Below are positions 10,905-22,067 of a DNA stretch of 64,000 bases, in pieces. The notes under the pieces are model-generated. The model saw nothing but the letters and a program-made list of their open reading frames with translations. It had not been told where the DNA came from and searched no databases. The position numbers and the translations under genes were made by a program. The first letter of the stretch is position 1. Each line of letters begins with the position of its first letter. The stretch is from Diplocarpon mali (Eukaryota; Ascomycota; Leotiomycetes; Helotiales; Drepanopezizaceae). The stretch is taken from the NCBI GenBank assembly GCA_024741835.1, contig JAENRP010000066.1:1-64000 (forward strand). The letters run 5' to 3'.

Positions 10905-11683
10905 GGGAATGGGCTGACATGGGATGGTTGACGGAGCTGTATTCAAATGTTACTTTACTGAGAGCGAGGCGTTTGCACTGGATGGGCCGGAAGAACCAAG
11001 GCGTCTCGGGGGATGCTTCGCACCGCACGGCGACTGGCGTTTTCACAGAACAGCTTCGGTGCACGGCACTGGTCACGGCATGTCTTATGCGAGGGGAGGT
11101 CATGTAGTATTAGTCGGGCAGCGAAGAGCGACTCTGACGCCCGCCAGGACGCATGAATAAAATCGGCTCGATGGAAAAGGCTGGTGCCGTTCTACACGCA
11201 TCATTTCGAAAGCGTAGTCCGCGGTTCGATCCTCGCACGGTCGAGTCGGGGTAGGATATCAATCTGCGCTTGTCTTTTCTAGCCCTTGCCCCTGCCCTGC
11301 TGCTGCCGCGCGCACATGCTCATCTCATCCGAGCATCTTGCCGTCGCTTTCTCTGCTATAGCCTCGCCGCTACCTTTCCCGTGCACTATGGGCATGTCCT
11401 TGCCGCCTCACGTCCCGCTGGATTGCATTGAACTGAATTGCGACACGGTTGGCATGGCCTCGGCATAGAGATGGATGTCATGGAAATATCATGGAAAGCC
11501 ATGGAAATGCCATGGGAATGGAAATATTGTTTACATTTCCATTTTCCCTGCTCTCCACCCGCGCCACGAGCCGCGAGCGAAGCCGAGCCGAGCCGAGCCA
11601 CCCAAGGTAAGTATATGTACCTGCAAGCTTGGGGCCTGGGGAGCCGCGAGCGAGCGTCTCGGTAGATGGCGGTCACCCGCCGA

Positions 11684-11714
11684 GGCGAGGGAGGCGAGGG
11701 AGGCGAGGGAGGCG
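11684..11714. repeat. GGCGAGGGA tandem repeat
   Basis: About 3.4 copies of a 9-bp unit, followed after a gap by AACATGACAAA/AACAC-type short repeats at about 11760-11825. Confidence 0.85.
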
Positions 11715-12293
11715 TCCAAGTCAATACGGGCACGGCACAGGCGAGACAGAGGCGAGATACAACATGACAAAACATGACAAAACACAATATAACAAAAATA
11801 CAATACAACAAAACTACACAAAACAACAGATGGGCACGGGCACGAGAGTGTCCGATCCCTGGCTAGAGCGGTCTCGAGTCGGCTGGTTGGTTGCCAGTCG
11901 TGCCTCACAAGTGCGAGGCAGAGGCGCGACACGACGGAAGAAGACAAGGCAGCGCCGAGGGAGGGGCGAGCATGGCTCGATGCGGGGTTGTGCAGATGCG
12001 GTGCGAGGCGGGCTCTGCTGCTTCTGGACCTGGCTGGGTGGGAGGGGGAGGGGAAGGGGAGGTAGCACTGCGAGGCGGAGCGACGTGATGGGAGGGCGAG
12101 GAGTCTCTCGCTCGCGTGGAGTCGGGGTGCGGGATTGGGTTGGGTTACGCTGGCATTGTCCCGTCCGACGGCGGACCATGCGCGTCTGGCAGGCGAGTAT
12201 GCCACCCAGCAAGCCAAGGTCAAAATATCGAGTAGGCAAGACGCAGCATCTCCAGAGACGAAATACGAAACACCAGGTGTCAAACAGCAGATG

Positions 12294-12294
12294 C

Positions 12295-12325
<31 letters not shown>

Positions 12326-12330
12326 GCAAC
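12294..12330. repeat. (CAA)n microsatellite
   Basis: About 12 copies of CAA/CAG; produces poly-Gln, poly-Asn or poly-Leu/Val in shadow frames. Confidence 0.95.
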
Positions 12331-12606
12331 AGAGCCAGCCAGCCGACACCATTCCGTAGACGCCCGCAAGCGAGCGGATATCAACAGGACTTCCGCCCGG
12401 GCCCGCGTAGAAGCACCTCTGGATCTGCTGCATGCCTCGACGATCTCTCGTAACCATACTTGCGCCGGCACCGAGCCGAGCTCTCGCAGCAAGTCCGTAA
12501 GCGGATGCGGATGGCCGTGGGCTGGGAGCTTCGAGCCTCCAGTTGCCGAGCTCGACGGTGGTGCGTCTGGCAGCTGCCAGACGCCCGAGGGCAGATGGCA
12601 GATGGC

Positions 12607-12664
12607 AGATGCCAGACGCCAGATGCCAGACGCCAGATGCCAGACGCCAGATGCCAGACGCCAG
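12607..12664. repeat. 14-bp minisatellite AGATGCCAGACGCC
   Basis: Four consecutive exact copies, preceded by a degenerate copy and by GGCAGAT half-units from about 12590. Confidence 0.95.
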
Positions 12665-13560
12665 GCGCGGGAAGAGGCATGGCGTGGGACAGCTAGGCGG
12701 TAGGTCCCTTACCTGCTCACGACCGGGCGAGCTTTCTCGGTATGAGGAGGATATTTGCATCTAACAAACAAGCTGTTGTGAGAGTGGTTGTTCCTTGACA
12801 TCCTGTGACTTGTCACCCCGTAGCAGATGGCCGGGTGGTCAGTATATGTTCTTCGAATATGTCACCCTTCGCTGTTGATCTGGCCCAGGGGACTTTGCCG
12901 TAGTCAGCGAGGGCTACTCGCGTGCTCGAGCACTCTTGTATTAGGATGTGTGCCTGATTCCGACTGGATGTAAAACATGCTCCGCTCCGCTGGTGGCGGC
13001 CGTCCAGAACATCCGTTTCAAAACAAACATCTCGGAAGAACGGGACGGCCTCCACGGCAGTGGCCCCCGGAGGGCCAGCGGAGCGTCACCCAAGATGACC
13101 GACTGCCGTCCCAGATGGCTCGACATGCAGCCCTGCAACGAGCGTCGGGACGGCGAATGTTACGGGGGTTGATGGGCAGGGTTTGTTTGTGAGTTCATGC
13201 GGTCGAGGGATTGACCGGGTGGACGAGGACGGCCACCGGCCTAGATGAAGTGGTGAATGCATGGACATGGAGGCGGCTCCGTACGGTTGCGGGACAGTCG
13301 GATATACATCATGTACAGAGATGTATGGAAACTCCCTTGCGTTGCGTTGCGTTCCGTTGCGCTCCCCCTCCCCCTCCACCGGAAGCAGCAGCAAGGACAC
13401 TCCCACCCGAACACGGCCCGAGTATTCGTCCGTACACGACCGGCCGGCACAGCTCGCAGTCACGGGATGGGCGAGGTGGCTGGCTGAACGTGTGGGTGTC
13501 GGTGGATGTACAGATTTTCAGATGCAGAGATGAATAGGGTTGGTGGTGACGCTTGGGTGC

Positions 13561-13608
13561 GAGCTTGAGCTTGAGCTTGAGTGTGAGCTTGAGTGTGAGC
13601 TTGAGTGT
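13561..13608. repeat. GAGCTT/GAGTGT hexamer repeat
   Basis: Eight hexamers alternating between GAGCTT and GAGTGT. Confidence 0.9.
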
Positions 13609-13896
13609 CCGGGCGTGCTGCGTGCTGCGTGCTGCATGTCACGCGTCACATGTCACGTGGGACTGGGGCTTAGCTTCGAATGCCGGGGGGATGTGGTGTT
13701 GATGTGCAAGTTTGAGGGGTGTGTTTGAGGATGTGTTGAGAGTTTATATCAAGTATATACTCAAAGGTCATGTTTCAAGGATATACTTCAATTTTATGCT
13801 TAAAGTATAGTCGTAAGTCATACCGAGTCAGAACCCCTTCCCAGCGCTCCGTTGTTTGCTCACCTCTGTTCTGTCTGGCTAAACTCTCGGCCGCGG

Positions 13897-14028
13897 TTCT
13901 CTCTTTTCTCTCTTCTTTCTCTTCTTTCTCGTCTCTCGTCTCTCGTCTCTCGTCTCTCTACCCTCTACCCTCTACCCTCTTCCCTCTTCCCTCTTCCCTC
14001 TTCCCTCTTCCCTCTTCTCTCTTCTCTG
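13897..14028. repeat. Polypyrimidine minisatellite tract
   Basis: About 130 bp of almost pure C/T on the plus strand, made of blocks of TCTTTC, TCTCG, TACCC and CTTCC units. A mirror-repeat polypurine-polypyrimidine tract of this kind could adopt H-DNA. Confidence 0.9.
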
Positions 14029-15029
14029 TTGGGTGTCCTCTGTACCATGCATGATGCTCAGCCTGCCCTGTCCTGTCTGGTCTCCCACCTGCGCAGAACA
14101 GGCCATCTTCGTTGACTGGATTGCTGCGCGGTGCTGTGGGAGCTCATACTCGGTTGTGCAACTGGACGGCCCCTTGTACTGGGGAGTGTAGAGCTGACAG
14201 CAGCCAAGATCTGGCTGCCGCCGCGTAATATCATCCCTGCGGAGGCTTGGTTGCACTGCTATGCGGTGCTGTGCGGAGGTATTCACACGGATCGGAAGAG
14301 TGACACGAACATGGGGATCAGGATACCAACCAGCAGAAAATGGATATATGGATATATAGACCGGGTGAGGAGTCTGGCGTTGGCGTTGGCGTTGGCATTT
14401 TCCGGAGTCTGGAATGGCACGTCGAGGAGCAAAGCCGTGGGTTTCCGTATGGATTCCTAGGAGAAGAGGTCCATACCGGGATGATTCCATCATGCCGCGG
14501 TACCATCCCCGGTCCGGTGTTTACTTACCTCGGCGTGTTGTCCCAATTGAAAAGGGGCACAAGGGTTCGGGGAGACAGATAAGGATAAAGAAATCCGGAT
14601 TCTGCCCGGATAAGGGCCGCACGGAGCTCCCCGGTGGCGTCGCTTCTTGTCGCTTCTGGGAGCTCCTTGTTGTTTGTTGATTGCACGGAGCTTTTCAATG
14701 CTTCAATGCTTCAATGGCTCAAGCATTGCACCGCCCCGCTCGCTTCGAGGACCGACGTGCACTTGCACTCCAGCGCTGCCACCCATGGCCTTTTTTTTCC
14801 CAGCTCGTCTCTTCTCACGCAGCTCTGTCCGTACTCGACGCGTCCATGGGGTTCTTCCAGCTCGAGCGTCTTTCGCTCGTGTATCCGTACGGAGCGCCTG
14901 ACAACCCCTCCTCCCCCCAATCCACTCCCCAGCCTCGACTTCTTCTTCTTCTCCTCCTCCTCCCCCTCCCCCTCCACCAGCCCAGCTGCTCTCCCTCGCA
15001 CGCGAATGAGTACACGAACACCACGTTAC

Positions 15030-15030
<1 letters not shown>

Positions 15031-15067
<37 letters not shown>
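15031..15067. repeat. (CT)18 microsatellite
   Basis: Perfect CT run. Confidence 0.95.
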
Positions 15068-15070
<3 letters not shown>

Positions 15071-15436
15071 CGGCATGAGCGTGAGCATGGGTGTAGCGTG
15101 CGGCGTGCGACTCGAAGCGATGCAGCCAGCCACGCGGACCGGGGACTGAGAGGGATCGGGTTGGTATTATGTGAATCACTCTGTACTCTGTGTACGGCGG
15201 AGATCATACAAACCAGGTCCCCGCCAACCCGCCCGCCGACCGCGCCAGGATGATTCCCTCGTCTGCTCCCGTCCAGCGCTCTTCGACGTTCCTCGCCGAT
15301 GGCTGATCTGATGGGGGATGGGGAGGGATGCGAAAGGGATGCGCGGAGCTGGCCGCCTAGTGGGCACCCGTGATCGCTCGGCCGGCCTGCGCACGCAGGG
15401 TGGCATCTAGCATGATTGAGAATAGGACAAAGTGGA

Positions 15437-15655
15437 ATGTATATATGTGTATGTGTGTGTATATATGTGTATATATGTGTATATATGTGTATATATGTGT
15501 ATATATGTGTATATATGTGTATATATGTGTATATATGTGTATATATGTGTAGATACGTGTATATATGTGTATATATGTGTATATACGTGTATATATGTGT
15601 ATATATGTGTATATACGTGTACATATGTGTATATACGTGTATTCATGTGTGTGTT
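15437..15655. repeat. (ATATGTGT)n 8-bp array
   Basis: About 220 bp, roughly 27 copies of an alternating purine-pyrimidine 8-mer. The right third carries point variants (ATACGTGT, ACATATGT). Same unit length and style as the array at 1-116 but a different sequence. Shadow frames give Tyr/Ile/Val/Cys repeats. Confidence 0.95.
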
Positions 15656-16076
15656 CTATACATCAATACATACATCTCTCTCATAATTCTTACATACCCC
15701 CCTCCCCGTCTCGTCTCAATCGCGAGCTTCCTCGCCGCCGCACACAGTCATCGGCTCGTCAGATCAGGTGACCTCGCGAATCGCCTAGCGCTAGCACTAG
15801 CGGCTTCTCGTGCTCACCCTCTCTCCGGCCAAATTGCCCACGAGGCCAATCAGATAAGCCGGGCGTAGATCAGATTTCCTCGATCACGGCGCCTGATTGA
15901 GCTAAATTCGCGCCGAGCCGACTTCAGCTTTCGGCTTTGCTATTTAGACTTCCAACTACCTCCTCCTCCTCCTCCTCCCTCTCCCCCTCCACCTCCCTCT
16001 CCACTTCGACATCAACCACTTTCCACCTCTTTCACCTCGTTCCCATCTTGGGGTGGGGAAAAGAATCATCATCATC

Positions 16077-16086
16077 ATATATAAAA
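16077..16086 (+). promoter_or_regulatory. TATA-box-like element
   Basis: ATATATAAAA starts 53 bp before the transporter ATG at 16130, after a pyrimidine-rich stretch (15957-16040). Position and context fit a fungal core promoter; the transcription start is unknown. Confidence 0.5.
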
Positions 16087-16129
16087 CCACCTCAATCCCA
16101 CCCTCCCCCCTTCTCGCACGCCAGTCGCA

Positions 16130-17844
16130 ATGCCTGCTAAGCACGCTGCCCAGACCTCGCACGAGATGAAGGACGTGATTGCGGAGGAGGCCGCGCCCGT
16201 CAGCGACAAGCCGTCGTGGATCCACGTCAAGCGCAAGATGCCTCTCGGGCGCGACCTGTGGTTTGCCTCCCCCAAGGTTCAGCTCGGTATGGTCTCGTTC
16301 GTCTGCTTCCTCTGCCCCGGCATGTTCAACGCGCTGGGTGGCCTGGGAGGAGGTGGGAAGACCGATGCGACCTTGGCCGACAACATGGCACGTCACCATC
16401 CTCCCCCTCCCTCTCTCTCTTCCGTCCGCTCGCTTCGCCTCCCTGCACGTGCTGACGCTCCGATCCTCAGAACACGGCGCTCTACAGCACCTTTGCCGTG
16501 TTCGGCTTCTTTGGCGGTACCTTTGTCAACAAGCTGGGTGTCAAGTTCACTCTCGCCTTTGGCGGCATCGGCTACTGCATCTACGCCATCAGCCTGCTGG
16601 TCTCGGTCCATGCCGACGTCAGCGGCTTCAACATCTTCGCCGGCGCTCTTCTCGGTGTCTGCGCGGGTCTGTTGTGGACCGCCCAGGGAACCATCATGAC
16701 TTCCTACCCCAACGAGGACGCCAAGGGCAGATACTTTGCCTGGTTCTGGACCATCTTCAACATGGGCGCGGTCATCGGCAGTCTGGTAAAGCACGAGCCG
16801 CGCATCTTCCCCCGTTCTGGTATGACCTGACTGACAGCTTCCAGATCCCGTTGTTCGAGAACATGGGCACCAAGCTGAACGTGACCGTCACCGATGGGAC
16901 CTACATTGCCTTTATCGTCCTCATGGCCTGTGGCGCGGTCCTCGCTCTCTTCCTCTGCAACGCCAACGAGGTCATCCGTGACGACGGCAGCAAGGTGGTG
17001 CTGATGAAGAACCCAACCTGGCAGTCGGAGCTCGTGGGACTGTGGGAGACGATCAAGTTCGAGCCATGCGTGATCCTTCTGTTCCCCATGTTCTGGTCGT
17101 CGAACTGGTTCTACACCTACCAGCAGAATGGTATCAATGGCGTGCATTTTGACACGCGGACCAAGGCTCTGAACAACCTCTTGTACTACCTGGCCCAGAT
17201 CATCGGTGCCATGTTCATGGGATACTGCCTCGATTACCACCGAGTCGCTCGCTCGCTCAGAGCCAAGTGTTCCTTGATCCTGCTGTTTGTCATGACCATG
17301 GTGATCTGGGGTGGCGGATATGCGTGGCAGAAGAAGTACGACCGCGCTGATGTCGACCAGAAGCTCAACCCCGCCTTCGTCCCCACCGATTGGACCAGCA
17401 ACGATTACGTCGGCCCCATGTTCCTCTACATGTTCTACGGCTTCTACGATTCCCTCTGGCAAGCATCTGTCTACTGGTAGGCTCTTGTCCTTCTCTCCTC
17501 TCCCCCCCTTTCCAACTTGCAGGCATACTAAGCAACCCGCTTACAGGTACATGGGCGCCCTCTCCAACTCTGGCCGCCGCTCCGCCAACTATGTCGGTTT
17601 CTACAAAGGTATACAGTCCGCCGGCGCGGCCGTCATGTGGTCACTCGACAGCCGCAAGGTCTCCTTCATGGCCGAGTTCACCTCCAACTGGGCTCTCCTC
17701 TCCTTTTCGCTGCTGTGCGCCATGCCCGTCATCTTCTTCAAGGTCCAGGACAGCGTCAGCGTCGAGGAGGACCTGATCGGCACGGACGAGACCATCGCCG
17801 ACGTCCGCCCGTTGGGCTCCGCCGAGAAGCCTGACCACGCCTAA
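16130..17844 (+). CDS. Unc93-like major facilitator membrane protein
   Basis: 500 aa polytopic protein of the Unc93-like MFS group (DUF895); transported molecule unknown. Exons 16130-16387, 16471-16785, 16845-17476 and 17547-17844. Hydrophobic segments run from about residue 50 to 470, about 11-12 helices, with the family's loop GTIMTSYPNEDAKGRYFAWFW and an N-terminal polar tail. Intron 1 begins GC (ATG/GCACGT) and ends CAG with a CTGAC branch site; no GT donor gives the right frame, so it is a GC-AG intron. Introns 2 and 3 are GT-AG. The ATG is the first of the frame and follows a TATA-like element. The C-terminus is acidic and cytosolic-looking. Confidence 0.88.
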
Positions 17845-19852
17845 GACCGTTCTTCCCCACCTTCCCCCCCCACGAATGCGTGAAGCCTCTTCTTCCGATG
17901 AAAAGAGTCTCATATCACATGTATCTCGAACGCATGACTCGGCACCTCCTCGCTACCTGGTAAGAGGTAGATGAATGAGATATGAGATGAGATGAAATCA
18001 ACTGGATTGCTTGAGATGAGTGTGGACGGCATCACGTGGTCGCATCTTTGTTTTCTCCCCTCTTCTTCTTTTTCTCATGGTGATGACGAGAGGTACAGAG
18101 AAAGTGGATATCCACGCGTATCTAGACACGATATGACGAATGAAATGAATTGGCTCGAGCGCTAGCAATTTGCTCGGCGGTACAACACAAGTTAGCATGA
18201 CGAAATAGTGATCCAATCTCCTGTGACAATTTCCATTCTCTCAGTAAAGAGAGTTGCCTTGTTTATGTTTTTGGTTGTTTGTATCGATCACGTCCACGCC
18301 TACGCGCCACTCGGCTAGAGGCACTCACCCTGACCTGATCACAACAGACCGGTACTATCGTAGTACAAGTACCTACTGCACCGGCTGTTCCTCGGGGCCC
18401 GGGATAGGGGATGTCTGTTTATGTGTTTGTTTGGTTGCTTTTGGCTTCGGGTTTGTTCTGGTAGGGGATGGATCGTCTTTCATTCCCCTCTGTTGCAAGG
18501 GGGTGTGTTTATCCTCTCTGATTAGCCATCTACTTTTCTTTCCTTTCCTTTATCCCTCTTTTTTCTCCTACTTGGCTGTGTACATGGGTCTTCGGCTCTC
18601 CGTGGTTGGGTCTAGGATACAGAATCTCAAATACTGGATGTGTATCTGGCTTCTAGACGTGGATGGCAGTGCGGCAAGGGCGATATTGGGGGTAGGGAGG
18701 TACTGGCTTGGGGATACGAGGCTGGTTGGAGATATGAGATTTGAGATTTGAGGTTCGGGAATACTCGCGGGCTGGGGGTGGCGAGTTGGAGATTCGGAGC
18801 AGTGGGAAGAGGGAAGTGGGAAGGAGGAGATCGGGGCGCTGGAGAGCGAGCAGTGGAAGTTCAGGAGGGGCTGGGTGTTGAGGGCTCAGTCGCAGTGGGA
18901 GGGAGGGTTTGTTTTGATGGGCTTGTTGGAAGGGGAGATGGGATGGCTGGGAACCACGTGCGCCCTTGGGTGTGGAGGGTGGAAGTGGACGTGGGGAGAG
19001 GGAGGAGAGGGAGAGGGAGAGGAAGGGTCGCATCCGGTACCCAGCAACCGCTCCCAGCGCTGCAGGAAGATAAAGCGGAAGCGAAGACGCTGATTAAAAT
19101 TGCCTGCGTTTTTCCATATGGTGGAGCTTATGGCCCTGGTGTGTTTTGGAAATCGGGAGAGGGTGAGATTACCAGGTAGTGTACGTAGAATTAGGTGTGC
19201 GTCGAGTCCTTCACGAGCTGCGACAAGAAATGGTGATACGCAAGTCGGACTTGGAACTTTCGACAGGCCATTGAACTTTGACTTGAATTCGACTTGCGTA
19301 TTGGGATGCAGACCAAAGCCATGACCGGATCTTGGGTCTATGCTGATCATACAATACTGTTCTATGTCACAAGTCAGTCAGAGCCCGAGCCAGAGTCCAG
19401 AAGGACGTGTATCGAAGGAGCTGGCAGCATCAGAGTTGCAAGGCAAACGATTTCTCTAGTCAAATACAGACAGAGAGTCCGGCTTAACCGTACATCACGC
19501 TCTCTGTCAAATCCAAGAGTCTCGCCGCTGTTCCCGTGATAACCAAGCAGTTCAAATAACGTTATTTACAAACCCCTGGTTCCCATGCGCCACACTCGTT
19601 TAGCAACTAGTCCTGAGGCATGACTACCGAGCCACGTTGGATGGGTGCGGGTAGCCAGTCTCGCAAGCTCTCTGCCCAGAAGCGAAAGTCGCGCAGTGCC
19701 AAACCGACAATCGGAACTTGAAGAATTTCTTGTCGGTGGATCATTACAGCTTCACGTAGCTTCTGCCACAGTCGTCCGGAGCCGCCGAGCCACGACAGCA
19801 TCCTCCCGCTCGCCCACCACGTCGACCTCGGGAGACAGCCGGGCCTGCCAAC
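17845..19852. other. Intergenic spacer
   Basis: 2.0 kb, no supported gene. T-rich sequence to about 18600, then G-rich purine-biased DNA at 18680-19060. CT-free, gene-like sequence resumes only at the END3 start. Confidence 0.6.
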
Positions 19853-21182
19853 ATGTCGAACAAGCGGATAGAGCAGAGCGAGATCGAGAAGTACTGGGAG
19901 ATCTTCGCATCTCTCTCCAACGGCGGCACGCACCTCACCGGCTCCCAAGCAGCGCCGGTGCTGAAGAACAGTCAGTTGCGCGACGACCAGCTCGAGCGGA
20001 TATGGGACCTGGCGGATGTTGACAACGACGGGAACCTGGATTTCGAGGAGTTCTGCGTAGCTATGCGCTTGATCTTCGACTTGGTCAACGGCGTACGATC
20101 TGCTCCGAGTGACTCCGGCTGTGACTGCGCTGCTAACGAGCCTTGCTAGGAGTACGCGGATGTCCCCCCGCAGCTTCCAGACTGGCTGGTTCCAGAATCA
20201 AAAGCACACCTGGTGCAGGCGAACAGGGCGCTCACTGGCAAGCAAGTTCAGTTCGAGAGGATCGAAGACGACGACGACTCGCCGGGGCTGAAGGATGGCT
20301 TCGATTGGTACATGAGTCCGTCGGACAAGTCGAAATACGAGGAGATATATTCTGCCAACAGAGATGGAAGGGGGGATATTACTTGTAAGCCATACCGCAG
20401 CTCAGCTCCGCAAACCACGACTTCTAACCAGACTGCGCACAGTCGAGTCGCTCGACTCCCTATACTCCTCTCTCGATGTTCCGGATACCGATATCCGATC
20501 AGCGTGGAACCTCATAAACCCCTCTGCTTCTCCCGCCATCTCCAAGGACGCCACGCTAGCCTTCCTCCACATCCTCAACAACCGCCACGAGGGTTTCCGC
20601 ATCCCAAGAACTGTCCCTCCCTCGCTCCGCTCCAGCTTCGAGCGGAACCAGATCGACTACCAGATCGACAACCAGCGCACATCATCTCCCGCGCAACGAT
20701 GGGGCACGAAGGGCGGCGAGGACACGAGTACCGGGCGCAAAGCCAAGTTCGGAGACACGTACCTGAGCCGCATGGGCATGGGCGGGAAGTCCAGCTACAA
20801 GCCCGCCGGAACGGACTTCTCGACCACGAAAACGACCGAGGACTGGGAGGAAGTGCGTCTCAAGAAGCAGCTGAGCGAGCTCGAAGCCAAGATTGAGAAG
20901 GTCGAAGCCGCGTCGGCGACCCGGTCTGGAGGCCGGCGGGACACGAAGCCAGCCCTCGTCAAGCGGGAACTCGAGCAGCTGCTGGACTACAAGCGGAGGG
21001 AGCTGCGGGACCTGGAGTCTGGCGAGGGGAGGAGCAAGGAGGGGGCTAGTCTGAAGGGGGTCTCGGATGAGATTGAGACGGTCAAGGAGCAGGTGGACGG
21101 GTTGGAGGCGCATCTGAGGTCGAGGCAGCAGGTTCTGGCGGAGCTGCAGCAGGAAATCGAGAATGAGAAGGCCGGCAGATAG
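19853..21182 (+). CDS. END3: End3, actin cytoskeleton-regulatory complex protein
   Basis: EH-domain scaffold of the Pan1-Sla1-End3 coat that starts actin assembly at endocytic sites (SagA in Aspergillus). 404 aa in three exons: 19853-20092, 20150-20384, 20443-21182, all GT-AG with clear CTAAC branch sites. The first EH domain carries a canonical EF-hand loop [12 protein letters not shown] (residues 55-66). A second EH-like region follows (about 130-225, with [11 protein letters not shown]). The C-terminal third is a predicted coiled coil ([35 protein letters not shown]), as in the family. Length matches fungal End3. The start is the first ATG and gives the expected short lead to the domain. 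Confidence 0.93.
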
Positions 21183-22067
21183 CTCCCTTGAATGCACACC
21201 TCTTGTCTATCCAAGCCCACACCCGGGGACACCGTGGATCTGGTCCCGACTATTGCATTGTCCCTGATTTCCGCTCCGTGCTCGCTACTGCTCCACACAA
21301 GGACGCAGTGAGTAGAAGCGGGCCCGCCTGTCGAGTGTTCCGAGCGAGTGGCCATGTGCATTCTCCCTTGCACGTTCAAGATGCACTGCCTGGGAGACGC
21401 TGGGCCCAGACCAGGACTCGGTGCTGGCCATGAATAACGCACGCGAAGCGCCGGCGAAGACGACTCGACCCTCGTCACGCAAGAAGAAACAAAGCAAAGG
21501 TAAGGAAAAGGGCTCGGGCTCGGGCGCCTCGACTCGTCCGCCACCGAGAGCGCCACGGAACCAAGGCAGGCCGGGTAGAGCAGAAGCTCTGCGCGCTGCG
21601 CGCTGCGCTCCGTCGCGTCTTGGAGGTTGGGAGAAGTGCCTCTGGGCTTTTTTTTTGGGGGTGGGGCCACGCGACGGAGTCTTGTACGCTTCCTAGGAGA
21701 TGGCTCTCTCGTGCTAGAGATGCGGGCACGGGGGATATCTGGAAGGGTGGAGGGATCGCAGAGGGCATCATTGTTCTGCGTTGGGGCAGTAGTGTGGTGT
21801 TGGAGACTCGGCCACTCGGACTCGGACACCGCGGGATGACGAGGTAGCAGAGCAGAGGCTCTATCAAACGCGCGCTTTCTAGTCCGATAGCTAGAATACA
21901 AGACGACCTGCTCTCAGCCGGATCGTCCAAAGGACATCAATCGAGCAGCCTCGATCTCAGATGAGCAAAAGGAATGGGCGCGTGTCCCCCGGTGTCTTGG
22001 TCAATTATATCATTCCGAATCACGCACAGCTCTCGATCCACCGCTCCCTAAATACAGTCCACCGCCA
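21183..22067. other. Intergenic spacer
   Basis: 885 bp downstream of END3, GC-rich, no supported gene. Antisense open frames over END3's 3' half and this stretch (20987-21901) show no family features and are taken as shadows. Confidence 0.55.

Larger units (their letters stand above)
10905..16129. other. Repeat-rich gene desert
   Basis: 5.2 kb with no supported gene. It holds at least seven separate tandem repeats or simple-sequence tracts (listed individually) separated by GC-rich, low-complexity DNA. The longest open frame (11531-12760, minus strand) encodes only repeat-derived Ser/Arg/Pro/Cys-rich sequence and is rejected. A T-loop-like motif at about 11222-11231 was examined as a tRNA and rejected. 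Confidence 0.6.

Noticed and set aside
11165..11247. Possible tRNA: GGTTCGATCC T-loop motif and complementary ends GGCTCGA/TCGAGTC 83 nt apart.
   Set aside because: The T-stem and anticodon stem do not pair and no anticodon loop of 7 nt can be placed; likely coincidence or a very decayed relic.
11531..12760. 409-codon minus-strand open frame.
   Set aside because: Composition is dictated by CAA, GGCGAGGGA and 14-bp repeats; no domain, no splice context.
13921..14028. CCCTCT/CCCTAC repeats resembling telomeric CCCTAA.
   Set aside because: Unit and sequence differ; part of a mixed polypyrimidine tract, not a telomere.
15407..15771. Open frames encoding Tyr-Ile-Val-Cys repeats on both strands.
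   Set aside because: Pure translation of the ATATGTGT array.
20987..21901. 304-codon minus-strand frame overlapping END3.
   Set aside because: Antisense shadow of a well-supported coiled-coil exon.
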